Assembly (NCBI GenBank): GCA_003674045.1
Contig: PENC01000018.1
Location: 1 to 64,000 of the forward strand
Origin: Streptomyces griseocarneus
GTDB lineage: Bacteria > Actinomycetota > Actinomycetes > Streptomycetales > Streptomycetaceae
Direction of reading: 5' to 3'
DNA length: 64,000 nt
Within the stretch, counting starts at the first letter, position 1; each line of letters opens with the position of its first letter. The position numbers were made by a program, and so were the translations under genes. The notes below the pieces were generated by a model. It was not told the DNA's origin and ran no database searches. It saw only the letters and a program-made list of their open reading frames with translations. This document shows, piece after piece, positions 43,429 to 51,573 of the stretch.

Positions 43429-43671
43429 TCAGCAGCCGTTCGCGACGGTGCACGTACTGATCCACAGAGAAATCCCTTCTCGGGCGTGCCCACTGGGCGG
43501 CGGGAAGTGCGTGACGGCCGTGGCAGGCACCACGTGCAGCGCCCTTGCGTTCCTGAACAGGGTCAGGAATCGATGCGGCGCTGCCTCTATGTCATCGCGC
43601 CCGAAGATCTTTTCCCAGAGCCGGAGTTGGGTCCTTGCCGGGAGTGTTTCCAGGAAAGAGTCAGAACGTTC
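43429..43671 (-). pseudogene. Truncated leftward frame at the trailer end of the array, unidentified
   Basis: An open frame of 80 codons without a start, bounded by TAG (43672-43674) and TGA. It reads SFLETLPARTQLRLWEKIFGRD, then ALHVVPATAVTHFPPPSGH, and looks protein-like in residue choice. Third positions are less GC-rich than neighbours. Perhaps the C-terminal remnant of a gene cut by array-associated rearrangement. A rightward frame (RRCLYVIAPEDLFPEPELGPCRECF) competes and neither is convincing. Confidence 0.25.
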
Positions 43672-43679
43672 CTAGGACG

Positions 43680-44864
43680 TCATTCCGCCCGCAGAAGATC
43701 CAGCACGGCCCGCTGGTAGACGGCGTATACCTGTGGCAACTCGGCCAGGTCGGCGCGCTCATCGATGCCGTGGAGTCCCTCGTACGGCACTCCGAAGCCG
43801 GCTGTGGCCGGGATGCATTCCCCGGCTAGCAGGTTGCCGATGTTCGACGGCCCGGCGGTCTTCGCCCGCACCCTCAGACCAGCCGCAGCAGCCGCGTCCA
43901 GCAGGGCGGCGGCGGGCTGCTCGTCCTCGGCCAGCCGGAACGGCGGCCAGGCGGCGATCGGTGTGATCCGGGTCGGGCGTGGAGCGGGCATCTGCGCGTC
44001 GAGCTCGGCGACGGCCTTGCGGACGAGGGCCTCGGCGTCGTGGGCGGCGAACGTCGGTACGGTGCGGATGTCGACGTTGAGATCGCACCGGTCGGGGGTG
44101 GCGGAGAAGCCCTGGCCGCCGTGGAAGGAGGTGACGGACAGTTTCGGCGGCAGCGGGAAGCCGGAGGTTCCGTCCGTGCCGGGCAGTTCGGCAACGTCCA
44201 GGCGGCGGACGAGATGGGCGGCACGGGAGATCGCACCGACCACGGCCCTGCTGGAGCCGGAGTGTCCGGACGGGGCATGCACGGTGATGGTGGCCCGCCA
44301 CAGGCCGCGGCCACCGACGACGACCTCGTCCATGCCCGGGTAGCCGATCATCACACCGGCAGGCCGTGTGACGGTCTCGTCGGCGAGGTAGGCACGGGCG
44401 CCCCCGAAGTTACCGGTGTGCTCGTCGGCGTCCAGCAGCACGGCGAGCCCACCGTGCAGGTTCTCGGCGCGGGGCACGAGGTCGGCGGCGATGTGGCAGA
44501 ACACCGCCGCGGCGAGCTTGGAGTCGGCCGCGCCCCGGCCCAGCAGCCAGCCGTCCACCACCTCTGCGGAATCCGGTGGGAACGACCAGGCGGACTCGTC
44601 CCCGTACGGCGCGGTGTCCACACAGGCGTCCAGCGCCCACCAGGGCCCGGGCCGGCCTCCGGGGATCTCCACCAGCAAACCCACCAGTTCCCCGGTGTCG
44701 TCGTGCAGGCGCCGGTACGGAAGGCCACAGGCAGCCAGCCAGTCCTCCAGCACGTCCAGAACGGGCCCGTAATCGTCGATCCCGCCCCGGCTCGGCCGCC
44801 GGACCAGCTCCTGGGCAAGCTGGATCACGGACGCCGTACGGGCCCGGGCCTGCCGAAGGTCCAC
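43680..44864 (-). CDS. M20 family metallopeptidase / ArgE-DapE-like deacylase
   Basis: A 394-residue di-zinc amidohydrolase. WWALDACVDTAPYGDE replaces the usual GHxD with DACVD; GRGAADSKLAAAVFCHIAAD supplies the bridging Asp; LLDADEHTGNFGGA holds the acidic pair; a dimerisation insert (VHAPSGHSGSSRAVVGAISRAAHLVRRL) follows; PSNIGNLLAGECIPATAGFG is near the C-terminus. Substitution of the first zinc-ligand His (GHxD to DACVD) is notable. Substrate unknown. GTG 44864 follows GGGGGGAA closely; an in-frame GTG at 44879 is an alternative. It transcribes toward the CRISPR trailer. Confidence 0.8.
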   Translation of the reverse strand: MDLRQARARTASVIQLAQELVRRPSRGGIDDYGPVLDVLEDWLAACGLPYRRLHDDTGELVGLLVEIPGGRPGPWWALDACVDTAPYGDESAWSFPPDSAEVVDGWLLGRGAADSKLAAAVFCHIAADLVPRAENLHGGLAVLLDADEHTGNFGGARAYLADETVTRPAGVMIGYPGMDEVVVGGRGLWRATITVHAPSGHSGSSRAVVGAISRAAHLVRRLDVAELPGTDGTSGFPLPPKLSVTSFHGGQGFSATPDRCDLNVDIRTVPTFAAHDAEALVRKAVAELDAQMPAPRPTRITPIAAWPPFRLAEDEQPAAALLDAAAAAGLRVRAKTAGPSNIGNLLAGECIPATAGFGVPYEGLHGIDERADLAELPQVYAVYQRAVLDLLRAE

Positions 44865-45125
44865 GCTTCCCCCCACCACGTCAGCCCTGGAGCACCGGTA
44901 GGGCACGGACGGCGCCGACCGTCTCCACCGGCCGCGCCGAGGCACACGCCTCCCGCCCATGGTGGACCAGTCCCGCCGCCGCCTCACATCCGAGCAGGAC
45001 ACCGTGGAAACGGCAGCGGTACCACCGCGGCAACTTCCGCACCGAAGGCCTCCACGTAGATCAGCAGCCCTTCAGTGCCCTCCAAGCAGCTCTCGCTCCC
45101 GATCCAGCACCTAACATGCTGAATC

Positions 45126-46010
45126 ATGGAACTCAGACACCTCGAGCACTTCGTGGCCGTCGCCGAGGAGCAGCATTTCACCCACGCCGCCGAGCGGCTT
45201 CGCGTCGCGCAGTCCGGGGTGTCGGCGTCCGTGCGGGCTCTGGAGAAGGAGCTGGGTGCCGAGTTGTTCATCCGGACCACCCGCCGCGTGGGGCTCACCG
45301 ACGCCGGGCGGGCGTTGCTCGTCGAGGCGCGGCGGACGCTGGCGTGTGCTGCCGCGGCGCGCGAGGCGGTCGCCGCCGTGCAGGGGCTGATGGGCGGGAC
45401 GCTGTCGGTCGGTACGGAGCAGTGCATGGGCACCGTCGACGCCGGTGCGCTGCTCGCCTCGTTCCACGCGCTGCATCCGCAGGTGGAGGTGCATATGGAG
45501 CAGGCCGGTTCCGGGCGGCTGCTGGAGCAGGTGCGGCGGGGGGAGCTCGATCTGGCCTTTGTCGTGCATGACGACGTCCACGACGGGGTGCGGCTGCGGC
45601 GGATCGCCGAGGAGCCGTTGATGCTGCTGTGCCGGGCGGACCATCCGCTGGCGGGGCTGAGTGGGCCGGTTTCCCTGGCGCGGCTCGCCGGTGAGGTGTT
45701 CGTCGACCTGCACCCGGACTGGGGCGCGCGTCGCGCCGCCGACCTGGCGTTCGCCGACGCGGGCGTGACACGGAAGGTCGCGCTCCAGGTCAACGACGTC
45801 TATACCCTGCTCGATCTGGTCTCGCGCGGGCTCGGTGCCGCGGTCGTGCCGCGTCCGGTGACGCTCAAGGAGCAGGCGCGTGGGCTCAGCGCCGTACCGC
45901 TCGAAGGGCCCGTCCGGTGGAAGGTGGGGGTCGCCGTCCCCGCCGCCGGCCAGCCGACGGCGGCGGCCCGGGCCCTGCTGGCCACCATCGACCACGGCCA
46001 GCGCATATGA
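45126..46010 (+). CDS. LysR family transcriptional regulator
   Basis: A 294-residue regulator. The N-terminal winged HTH (MELRHLEHFVAVAEEQHFTHAAERLRVAQSGVSASVRALEKELGAELFIRTTRRVGLTDAGR) is canonical, and the C-terminal LysR substrate-binding domain spans about 90-290. It is followed 130 bp later by the formaldehyde dehydrogenase gene in the same direction and is divergent from the M20 gene, either of which it may control. The start ATG has a weak upstream site. Confidence 0.92.
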   Translation: MELRHLEHFVAVAEEQHFTHAAERLRVAQSGVSASVRALEKELGAELFIRTTRRVGLTDAGRALLVEARRTLACAAAAREAVAAVQGLMGGTLSVGTEQCMGTVDAGALLASFHALHPQVEVHMEQAGSGRLLEQVRRGELDLAFVVHDDVHDGVRLRRIAEEPLMLLCRADHPLAGLSGPVSLARLAGEVFVDLHPDWGARRAADLAFADAGVTRKVALQVNDVYTLLDLVSRGLGAAVVPRPVTLKEQARGLSAVPLEGPVRWKVGVAVPAAGQPTAAARALLATIDHGQRI

Positions 46011-46140
46011 AAATCCGTCAGCCCGGCCCGATTGATCGCCTTCGCTGCTGAATGTGATCGGAACGGGATGTTGGACACCACGTCACTTCCGGCGCAGAGT
46101 GGGAGCGACCGATTCACCGAGAAAGGCAGGCTGCACCCTC

Positions 46141-47226
46141 ATGGCGCAAGAAGTACGCGGTGTCATCGCACGCGGCAAGGGCGAACCCGTACGGGTCGAG
46201 ACGATCGTGGTGCCCGACCCGGGGCCCGGCGAGGCCGTGGTGAAGATCCAGGCGTGCGGGGTGTGCCACACGGACCTGCACTACCGGGAGGGCGGGATCA
46301 ACGACGAGTTCCCCTTCCTGCTCGGGCACGAGGCCGCCGGTGTGGTGGAGTCGGTCGGGGCCGGGGTGACGGAGGTGGCTCCGGGTGACTTCGTGATCCT
46401 CAACTGGCGCGCGGTCTGCGGGCAGTGCCGGGCCTGTCTGCGCGGGCGTCCCTGGTACTGCTTCAACACCCACAACGCGAAGCAGAAGATGACGCTCACG
46501 GACGGCACGGAGCTCTCCCCCGCCCTGGGCATCGGCGCGTTCGCGGAGAAGACGCTGGTCGCCGCGGGCCAGTGCACCAAGGTCGACCCCGCCGCCTCCC
46601 CGGCCGCGGCCGGGCTGCTCGGCTGCGGTGTGATGGCCGGTCTCGGTGCCGCGATCAACACGGGTGCCGTGGGGCGCGGTGACACCGTCGCCGTCATCGG
46701 CTCCGGCGGCGTGGGCGGCGCGGCGATCGCCGGGGCCCGGCTGGCGGGCGCCTCGAAGATCATCGCCCTGGACATCTCGGACGCCAAGCTGGAGAAGGCG
46801 AAGTCCCTGGGCGCCACGCACACCGTCAACTCCCGCACCGTCGACGGCGTCGAGGCGATCCGCTCGCTCACCGGCGGCTTCGGCGCGGACGTGGTGATCG
46901 ACGCGGTGGGCCGCCCGGAGACGTACGAGCAGGCCTTCTACGCCCGTGACCTCGCCGGGACGGTCGTCCTGGTGGGCGTGCCGACGCCGGAGATGAAGCT
47001 GGAGCTGCCGCTGCTGGACGTCTTCGGGCGCGGCGGTTCGCTGAAGTCGTCCTGGTACGGGGACTGCCTGCCCTCGCGCGACTTCCCGATGCTGATCGAC
47101 CTCTATCTCCAGGGGCGGCTGGACCTCGACGCGTTCGTCAGCGAGACCATCGCGCTGGACGAGGTGGAGGAGGCCTTCCACCGCATGGAGAAGGGCGAGG
47201 TCCTGCGTTCGGTGGTGATGCTGTGA
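46141..47226 (+). CDS. mscR: S-(hydroxymethyl)mycothiol dehydrogenase (mycothiol-dependent formaldehyde dehydrogenase)
   Basis: A 361-residue zinc alcohol dehydrogenase. Catalytic zinc ligands lie in ACGVCHTDLHYREGG and LLGHEAAGVVE; the structural zinc loop is CGQCRACLRGRPWYC; AVIGSGGVGGAAIAGA binds NAD. ILNWRAVCG and NTHNAKQKMTLTDG are typical of the mycothiol-dependent form. It oxidises the formaldehyde-mycothiol adduct to S-formylmycothiol and can reduce S-nitrosomycothiol. The stop overlaps the GTG start of the metallo-beta-lactamase gene, so the pair is coupled. Mycothiol use supports an actinobacterial host. Confidence 0.92.
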   Translation: MAQEVRGVIARGKGEPVRVETIVVPDPGPGEAVVKIQACGVCHTDLHYREGGINDEFPFLLGHEAAGVVESVGAGVTEVAPGDFVILNWRAVCGQCRACLRGRPWYCFNTHNAKQKMTLTDGTELSPALGIGAFAEKTLVAAGQCTKVDPAASPAAAGLLGCGVMAGLGAAINTGAVGRGDTVAVIGSGGVGGAAIAGARLAGASKIIALDISDAKLEKAKSLGATHTVNSRTVDGVEAIRSLTGGFGADVVIDAVGRPETYEQAFYARDLAGTVVLVGVPTPEMKLELPLLDVFGRGGSLKSSWYGDCLPSRDFPMLIDLYLQGRLDLDAFVSETIALDEVEEAFHRMEKGEVLRSVVML

Positions 47227-47858
47227 TGGCTACGGCGCGTATCGAGCACCTGGTCACCTCCGGCACCTTCGCCCTCGACGGCGGGGTCTGGGAGGTCGAC
47301 AACAACGTCTGGCTCGTCGGGGACGACGAGGAGGTCCTCGTCATCGACGCGGCCCACGACGCCGACGCGATCGAGAAGGCGGTCGGCGGCCGCAGGCTGG
47401 TCGCGATCGTGTGCACCCATGCCCACAACGACCACATCGACGCGGCCCCCGAGCTCGCGGACCGTACGGGTGCCCCGGTCCTGCTGCACCCGGCCGACCG
47501 GGAACTGTGGGACGCCACCCACCCGGGCAAGGCACCGTCGGGCGAGCTGTCCGACGGGCAGGTCCTGTCGGTGGCCGGTACCGAGCTGACGGTGCTGCAC
47601 TCCCCCGGCCACAGCCCGGGCGGCGTCTGCCTGCACGCCCCGGCGCTGACGACGGTGTTCACCGGTGACACGCTCTTCCAGGGCGGCCCCGGGGCGACGG
47701 GGCGGTCCTTCTCGGACTTCCCCACGATCGTCGATTCCATCCGGGAGCGGCTGCTGTCCCTGCCGCCGGAGACGGTGGTCCGCACGGGACACGGCGCGAC
47801 GACCACCATCGGCGAGGAGGCCCCGTGCCTCCCGGAGTGGATCGCCCGGGGGCACTGA
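47223..47858 (+). CDS. Metallo-beta-lactamase fold hydrolase, probable partner of mycothiol-dependent formaldehyde oxidation
   Basis: A 211-residue glyoxalase II-like protein. CTHAHNDHIDAAPEL is the HxHxDH metal motif; LHSPGHSPGG and TGDTLFQGGPG add His and Asp ligands; RTGHGATTTIG gives the last His. Coupling by GTGA overlap to the S-(hydroxymethyl)mycothiol dehydrogenase suggests it hydrolyses S-formylmycothiol, or another mycothiol thioester; that role is inferred from context. A strong hairpin follows 31 bp after its stop. Confidence 0.88.
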   Translation: MMATARIEHLVTSGTFALDGGVWEVDNNVWLVGDDEEVLVIDAAHDADAIEKAVGGRRLVAIVCTHAHNDHIDAAPELADRTGAPVLLHPADRELWDATHPGKAPSGELSDGQVLSVAGTELTVLHSPGHSPGGVCLHAPALTTVFTGDTLFQGGPGATGRSFSDFPTIVDSIRERLLSLPPETVVRTGHGATTTIGEEAPCLPEWIARGH

Positions 47859-47888
47859 ACCGGGACGGGCGCCCCGCCATCGCGATGT

Positions 47889-47915
47889 GGCGCCCCGCCG
47901 TCCTGGCGGGGCGCC
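47889..47915. terminator. Bidirectional hairpin
   Basis: GGCGCCCCGCC and its complement around five bases, between the convergent hydrolase and CBM3/GH16-like genes. A partial copy of the left arm (GGCGCCCCGCC) also lies upstream at about 47868-47878. Confidence 0.85.
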
Positions 47916-47978
47916 GTATCGCGCTCGGGCGGGGGAAGTGTCCGTCGCAGGCGCCGGTCGCTCCACTGCCGCCTGCGG

Positions 47979-49397
47979 TCAGGACTTCGGCAGCGTGTTC
48001 ACGTAGTTGGTGCCGTCGGTGTAGAAGCCGTCCACTGTCTTCTGGACGTCGGCCAGGGGCACGGCCCGGTCGGCCTGGTAGTAGAGCCAGTTGACCTTCA
48101 TGTCCCAGGTGCGCAGGCCCTCGAAGGGAAGGTCGACGAGCCACGCGCTGAAGTTCACGCCCATGTGCTCGCGCGGGAAGTACTTCTTGTCGTCGTGGCT
48201 GAAGAGTGTCTGGCCATCCACGGAGTAGGTGACCGTACCGTCCACCGCGGTGATCATCATCGTGTGCCAGCCCTGGAGGCTCTGGTTGTGGAAGCGGGTG
48301 ACGCGGTCGCTCTGCTTGCCACTGCCGCTGAGCCAGCTCGTGGTGTCGATGCGGGGGCCGGGGGCGCCCCAGCCGCCGTTCGGCATGTACTCGTAGTCGA
48401 GCTCGCTGTACTTGTCCGACTTGTCCTTCGGGGAGATGGTGAAGAAGGACTGGTTGGGATGGTCGCCGGTGCGGCCGGTGGTGGGCTTGTCGCTGAAGTA
48501 CACGCGGGCGGCGATGGTGCCGGTGAAGAAGTCGGGGCGGGTCCTCTGCAGTTCGGCCTGCTTGGTGCCCTGCTTGGTGCCGTCGGTGGTGACGCGCAGC
48601 CGCAGCGCCTGGCCGCCCTGGGCGTCGGCCTCGGACGGGAAGGTGACGCCGTCGGCCGACCAGGTGTTGGCGATGCCGGGGCCGCCGTCCTCGGTGCGGG
48701 CATGCCAGCCGTTGGCGGCGAGGGCGGGGTCGCCGGCGCCGCTGTAGTGGAAGTTGTCGAACACGACTCCGGCGGGCGCCGCGTCGGCCTGACCACGCCC
48801 CGGACCGGGGGTGCTGCCGCCCGGCTCCTCGCCCCAGACGAGCGTGCCGCGGTGGTACGCGGTCACCAGCTTCGACGGCGCGTAGTGGGTGATCTTGGCG
48901 TCGAAGGAGCGGTCGTTCGCCTGGTCCAGCTCCTTGCGGTCGAGCCGGTAGAGCTGGAGCCCGATCGCCTCGCTGGTCCCGCCGGGCGACAGCTTTCCGG
49001 CCCCCTTCGTGAAGCCGATCTCCAGGTAGCGATCGGCGCCGGTCGCCTTGCCGGTCGTCGTGCCTATCTTCTGGGTGACGTTCGAGCAACCGACGCTCGT
49101 CTGGACGCAGTTGGCGCCGTACGCGGCCCCGTCGTCCGCGGTGAAGTAATACCGAAGGGTCACGTCACTGAGCGCCACGGTCTTTTTGGAGTCGTTGATG
49201 ACTTCCACCCACGGCTTGGCCGTGGCCGTTTTGGCCGGGGCATCGGTCCGGTACCGGACCGTGAGCTGCGCGGCCTCATCGGAATTCCACCACGTGAAAT
49301 AGGCCGCGGTGCCGCCGGCGACGAGCACCGCCATGGCGAGCAGTATTTTGAAAGCGGCCCGTCCGCGATGACGGGAATTGCGGCGGACGCGGCTCAC
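47979..49397 (-). CDS. Membrane-anchored CBM3 plus GH16-like polysaccharide-active protein
   Basis: A 472-residue protein. A basic N-terminus and one membrane helix (about 15-37) anchor it outside the cell. A family 3 carbohydrate-binding module follows (about 42-195; LTVRYRT, WVEVINDSKKTVALSDVTLRYYF, ending GTLVWGEEP), then a linker and a C-terminal beta-sandwich (about 215-470; FDNFHYSGAGDPALAANGW, YSELDYEYMPNGGWG). ELDYE fits the GH16 EIDxE catalytic motif. It could trim or bind a cellulose-like or beta-glucan polymer. It diverges from a GT2 synthase, suggesting one exopolysaccharide locus. A paralogue of the C-terminal domain is encoded at 53866-56001. Confidence 0.75.
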   Translation of the reverse strand: MSRVRRNSRHRGRAAFKILLAMAVLVAGGTAAYFTWWNSDEAAQLTVRYRTDAPAKTATAKPWVEVINDSKKTVALSDVTLRYYFTADDGAAYGANCVQTSVGCSNVTQKIGTTTGKATGADRYLEIGFTKGAGKLSPGGTSEAIGLQLYRLDRKELDQANDRSFDAKITHYAPSKLVTAYHRGTLVWGEEPGGSTPGPGRGQADAAPAGVVFDNFHYSGAGDPALAANGWHARTEDGGPGIANTWSADGVTFPSEADAQGGQALRLRVTTDGTKQGTKQAELQRTRPDFFTGTIAARVYFSDKPTTGRTGDHPNQSFFTISPKDKSDKYSELDYEYMPNGGWGAPGPRIDTTSWLSGSGKQSDRVTRFHNQSLQGWHTMMITAVDGTVTYSVDGQTLFSHDDKKYFPREHMGVNFSAWLVDLPFEGLRTWDMKVNWLYYQADRAVPLADVQKTVDGFYTDGTNYVNTLPKS

Positions 49398-49847
49398 TCA
49401 AACTCCTCGGTGAGATGCAGATGCGGGGTCGGCGACGGGTGCACGCACCCCGGACCACCTTCGCTAAACGGTCAATTTCGCACCATCGTAACCATCACCC
49501 GCCAAAGCCCCCGATCCGTCGGCAGCCTGTCGACCCACCCCGTTCCCCCCGATCAGCCGAGGTCGGGGCCGGTGTCCGGCGCCCCCGAGCCCGCGCAGCT
49601 ACGAGGTGGCAGCCATACGTGTTCTTTATCACTGCTTTACCAGCACTATACACCCATGGTGCCCGACTTGCCCCGATTTGTCGAGGCCAGAGAGGGTCAT
49701 GATCTCCAACTACATGATCATGACGGCCCGTTGATCGGATCGGACCCACCCAGCAGCCGTGCACGTGAGGTAGCTTCTTGCTGTGTTTTCACAGGATCCG
49801 TACAGAATGTCGATCTTGTGCGTTTCATGTGAATCAGGGAGAAGACC
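49398..49847. other. Divergent promoter region between the GH16-like and GT2 genes (450 bp)
   Basis: No convincing gene. The middle (about 49620-49750) is unusually AT-rich for this genome (TTCTTTATCACTGC, CAGCACTATACACCC, GATCTCCAACTACATGATCATG) and should hold regulatory sites for both genes. No specific operator could be named. Confidence 0.5.
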
Positions 49848-51059
49848 TTGTCGGGCACCACTGCGCGCCGGGACCACCGTGCGCGTCGCGGCGGTCGTGC
49901 GCGCGCCGAAGCGCCGCGCGCGGCGAGCAGCCGACACCGCAGAGGCCGTGTCTCCCACGGCGAGACGACCGGTACCCCCCTCTACGACACCGTGGTCCTC
50001 GTACCGGCGCGGAACGAGGAAGTCGGGGTCTTCACCTCGCTGAGGTCCCTGGCCTCCCAGACCCGACGCCCCGACCTCATCGTCGTGGTGGTCAACAACT
50101 CGACGGACCGCACCGAGGAGTTCGCCCGCCAGTTCGCGGACGACGAGCAGACGCCGCCGACAGTCGTGCTGGTCCTCGACAACAATCCGCACAAGAAGGC
50201 GGGCGCCCTCAACCACGGCCTCCGCTGGCTCAGGGAGGCCGTCGGGGGGCGGCTGACCCACAAGGTACGGCACGTCCTCGTCATGGACGCCGATACCGAG
50301 CTGCACCCGAAGTTCATCGAGCGGGCCCGCAACGTCATCGCGTCCGACCCGGAGCTCGGCGGCGTCAGCGCCGCCTGCCTCGGCCGCACCGGCCTGTGGC
50401 GCAACCCGTGGCAGCGGTACCTCCTCGGCATGCAGATCATCGAGTACGGCCGGGCCGCCAACGCCCGGTACCGCAGAGACGTCCACACCATGTCGGGGGC
50501 CGGCTCCTTCTACCGGGCCGAGGCCCTGCAGGGCCTGCTCGACTGGCGGGGCGAGGTCTTCTGGGAGGACCACAGCAATCTGGTCGAGGACTACGAGACC
50601 ACCCTCGCCCTCAAGGAATCCGGCTGGAAGGTCACCGCCAACCAGCTCTGCATCGCGTACACCGACCTCATGCCCACCCTGCGCGAACTGATCCAGCAGC
50701 GCGAACGGTGGAGCCGCGGCACCGTGGACACCCTGCGTGCCCGCGGCTGGACGAAGTTCACCTGGCACTCCATCGCCACCATGATCCTGGGGCTCATCGG
50801 TGCCGCCTACATTCTGGGGTGGGGATCGACCCATCTCGCAATGGCCGTGAAGAACGGCTTTACCCAGCAGCCGCTCTTCCTGGCGCTCTTCGCCTTCTGG
50901 ATCATCTATCCCGCACTCCGGGTACGGAATCTCGGGTGGAAGGCCATGCTGGTCGAAGCCCTGCTGATTCCGGAGCTGGTGTTCACCGTGGTGCGGACCT
51001 ACTGGCTCGTCTCATCCATCGTGAAGTCCTATGTGACCCGTGTATCCGCATGGAAATAA
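49848..51059 (+). CDS. Family 2 membrane glycosyltransferase (cellulose/hyaluronan synthase-like)
   Basis: A 403-residue processive-type GT2. After a basic, disordered N-terminus (about 40 residues) come VVLVPARNEE, VVVVNNSTDRTEEFARQF, VLVMDADTELHPKFIERA (DAD metal motif), EDHSNLVEDYETTLALK (ED) and LIQQRERWSRGT (QxxRW). Two or three C-terminal membrane helices follow (WHSIATMILGLIGAAYILGW; FLALFAFWIIYPAL). It makes a beta-linked polysaccharide and probably exports it. TTG 49848 is the start with AGGGAGA nearby. A 61-residue membrane protein follows after 13 bp. Confidence 0.88.
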   Translation: MSGTTARRDHRARRGGRARAEAPRAASSRHRRGRVSHGETTGTPLYDTVVLVPARNEEVGVFTSLRSLASQTRRPDLIVVVVNNSTDRTEEFARQFADDEQTPPTVVLVLDNNPHKKAGALNHGLRWLREAVGGRLTHKVRHVLVMDADTELHPKFIERARNVIASDPELGGVSAACLGRTGLWRNPWQRYLLGMQIIEYGRAANARYRRDVHTMSGAGSFYRAEALQGLLDWRGEVFWEDHSNLVEDYETTLALKESGWKVTANQLCIAYTDLMPTLRELIQQRERWSRGTVDTLRARGWTKFTWHSIATMILGLIGAAYILGWGSTHLAMAVKNGFTQQPLFLALFAFWIIYPALRVRNLGWKAMLVEALLIPELVFTVVRTYWLVSSIVKSYVTRVSAWK

Positions 51060-51072
51060 TTCAAGGAGAGCA

Positions 51073-51258
51073 ATGAATTCCCTCAAAGGCTTGGGGGTCT
51101 GTGCGGTGCTCGCGGGCATCGCCTACGCGTTGAGCCGGGTGGCGAACGCCGACCAGCTGCTGCTCGGCGTCACCATCGTGATCATCACCATGTCGCTGAT
51201 CTCATACGCGGCATCCATCAGACGGCGCCGGAGGGACCACCGCATCGCCGGGGAGTAG
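51073..51258 (+). CDS. Small two-helix membrane protein, GT2 operon
   Basis: A 61-residue protein: two membrane helices (LGVCAVLAGIAYALSRVA; LLLGVTIVIITMSLISYAA) and a basic tail (SIRRRRRDHRIAGE). AAGGAGAG lies before ATG 51073. It follows the glycosyltransferase so closely that it is co-expressed; it may stabilise the synthase. No known family recognised. Confidence 0.7.
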   Translation: MNSLKGLGVCAVLAGIAYALSRVANADQLLLGVTIVIITMSLISYAASIRRRRRDHRIAGE

Positions 51259-51282
51259 CCGCCGACGAGAGCGTACTCCCGG

Positions 51283-51468
51283 TGGACCGTGCAGGCCGGC
51301 GGTGCCACCGAGAAACTGCTCCAGCGCCGACACGAAGTCGCCAGAGGACAGGCCGTGAAGGCAGAGCAACGGCAGCACCTCGGAGAGCTGGCGGGCGCCC
51401 TCGCGCACGATCTCGTCGATCGGGGAACCGGACTCGGTGGAACCCTCGGTGGTCACTACGCTCAGCAC
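51283..51468 (-). mobile_element. IS256-family transposase remnant with internal deletion
   Basis: The 62-codon frame joins two separated blocks of IS256-type (mutator) transposases: SPIDEIVREGAR, from near the N-terminus, runs straight into EVLPLLCLHGLSSGDFVSALEQFLGGTAGL, from well downstream. The intervening helices are missing, and nothing of the catalytic domain remains. Confidence 0.7.
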
Positions 51469-51573
51469 GGGCGCGCCTTCCCCGGATCGTGGAGACCGAC
51501 GTCACGCGAGGGGCCGAATTAGCCGACAGCGTCCCCGCTCCGGCGGGGGGCAGCCCTCGGCGTTGTCACGGCC

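Noticed and set aside
41881..43465. Long open frames on both strands rich in PPPARG, PACAGTT, PRLRGD or RRRGCS motifs
   Set aside because: They are translations of the CRISPR repeats in different frames, not genes.
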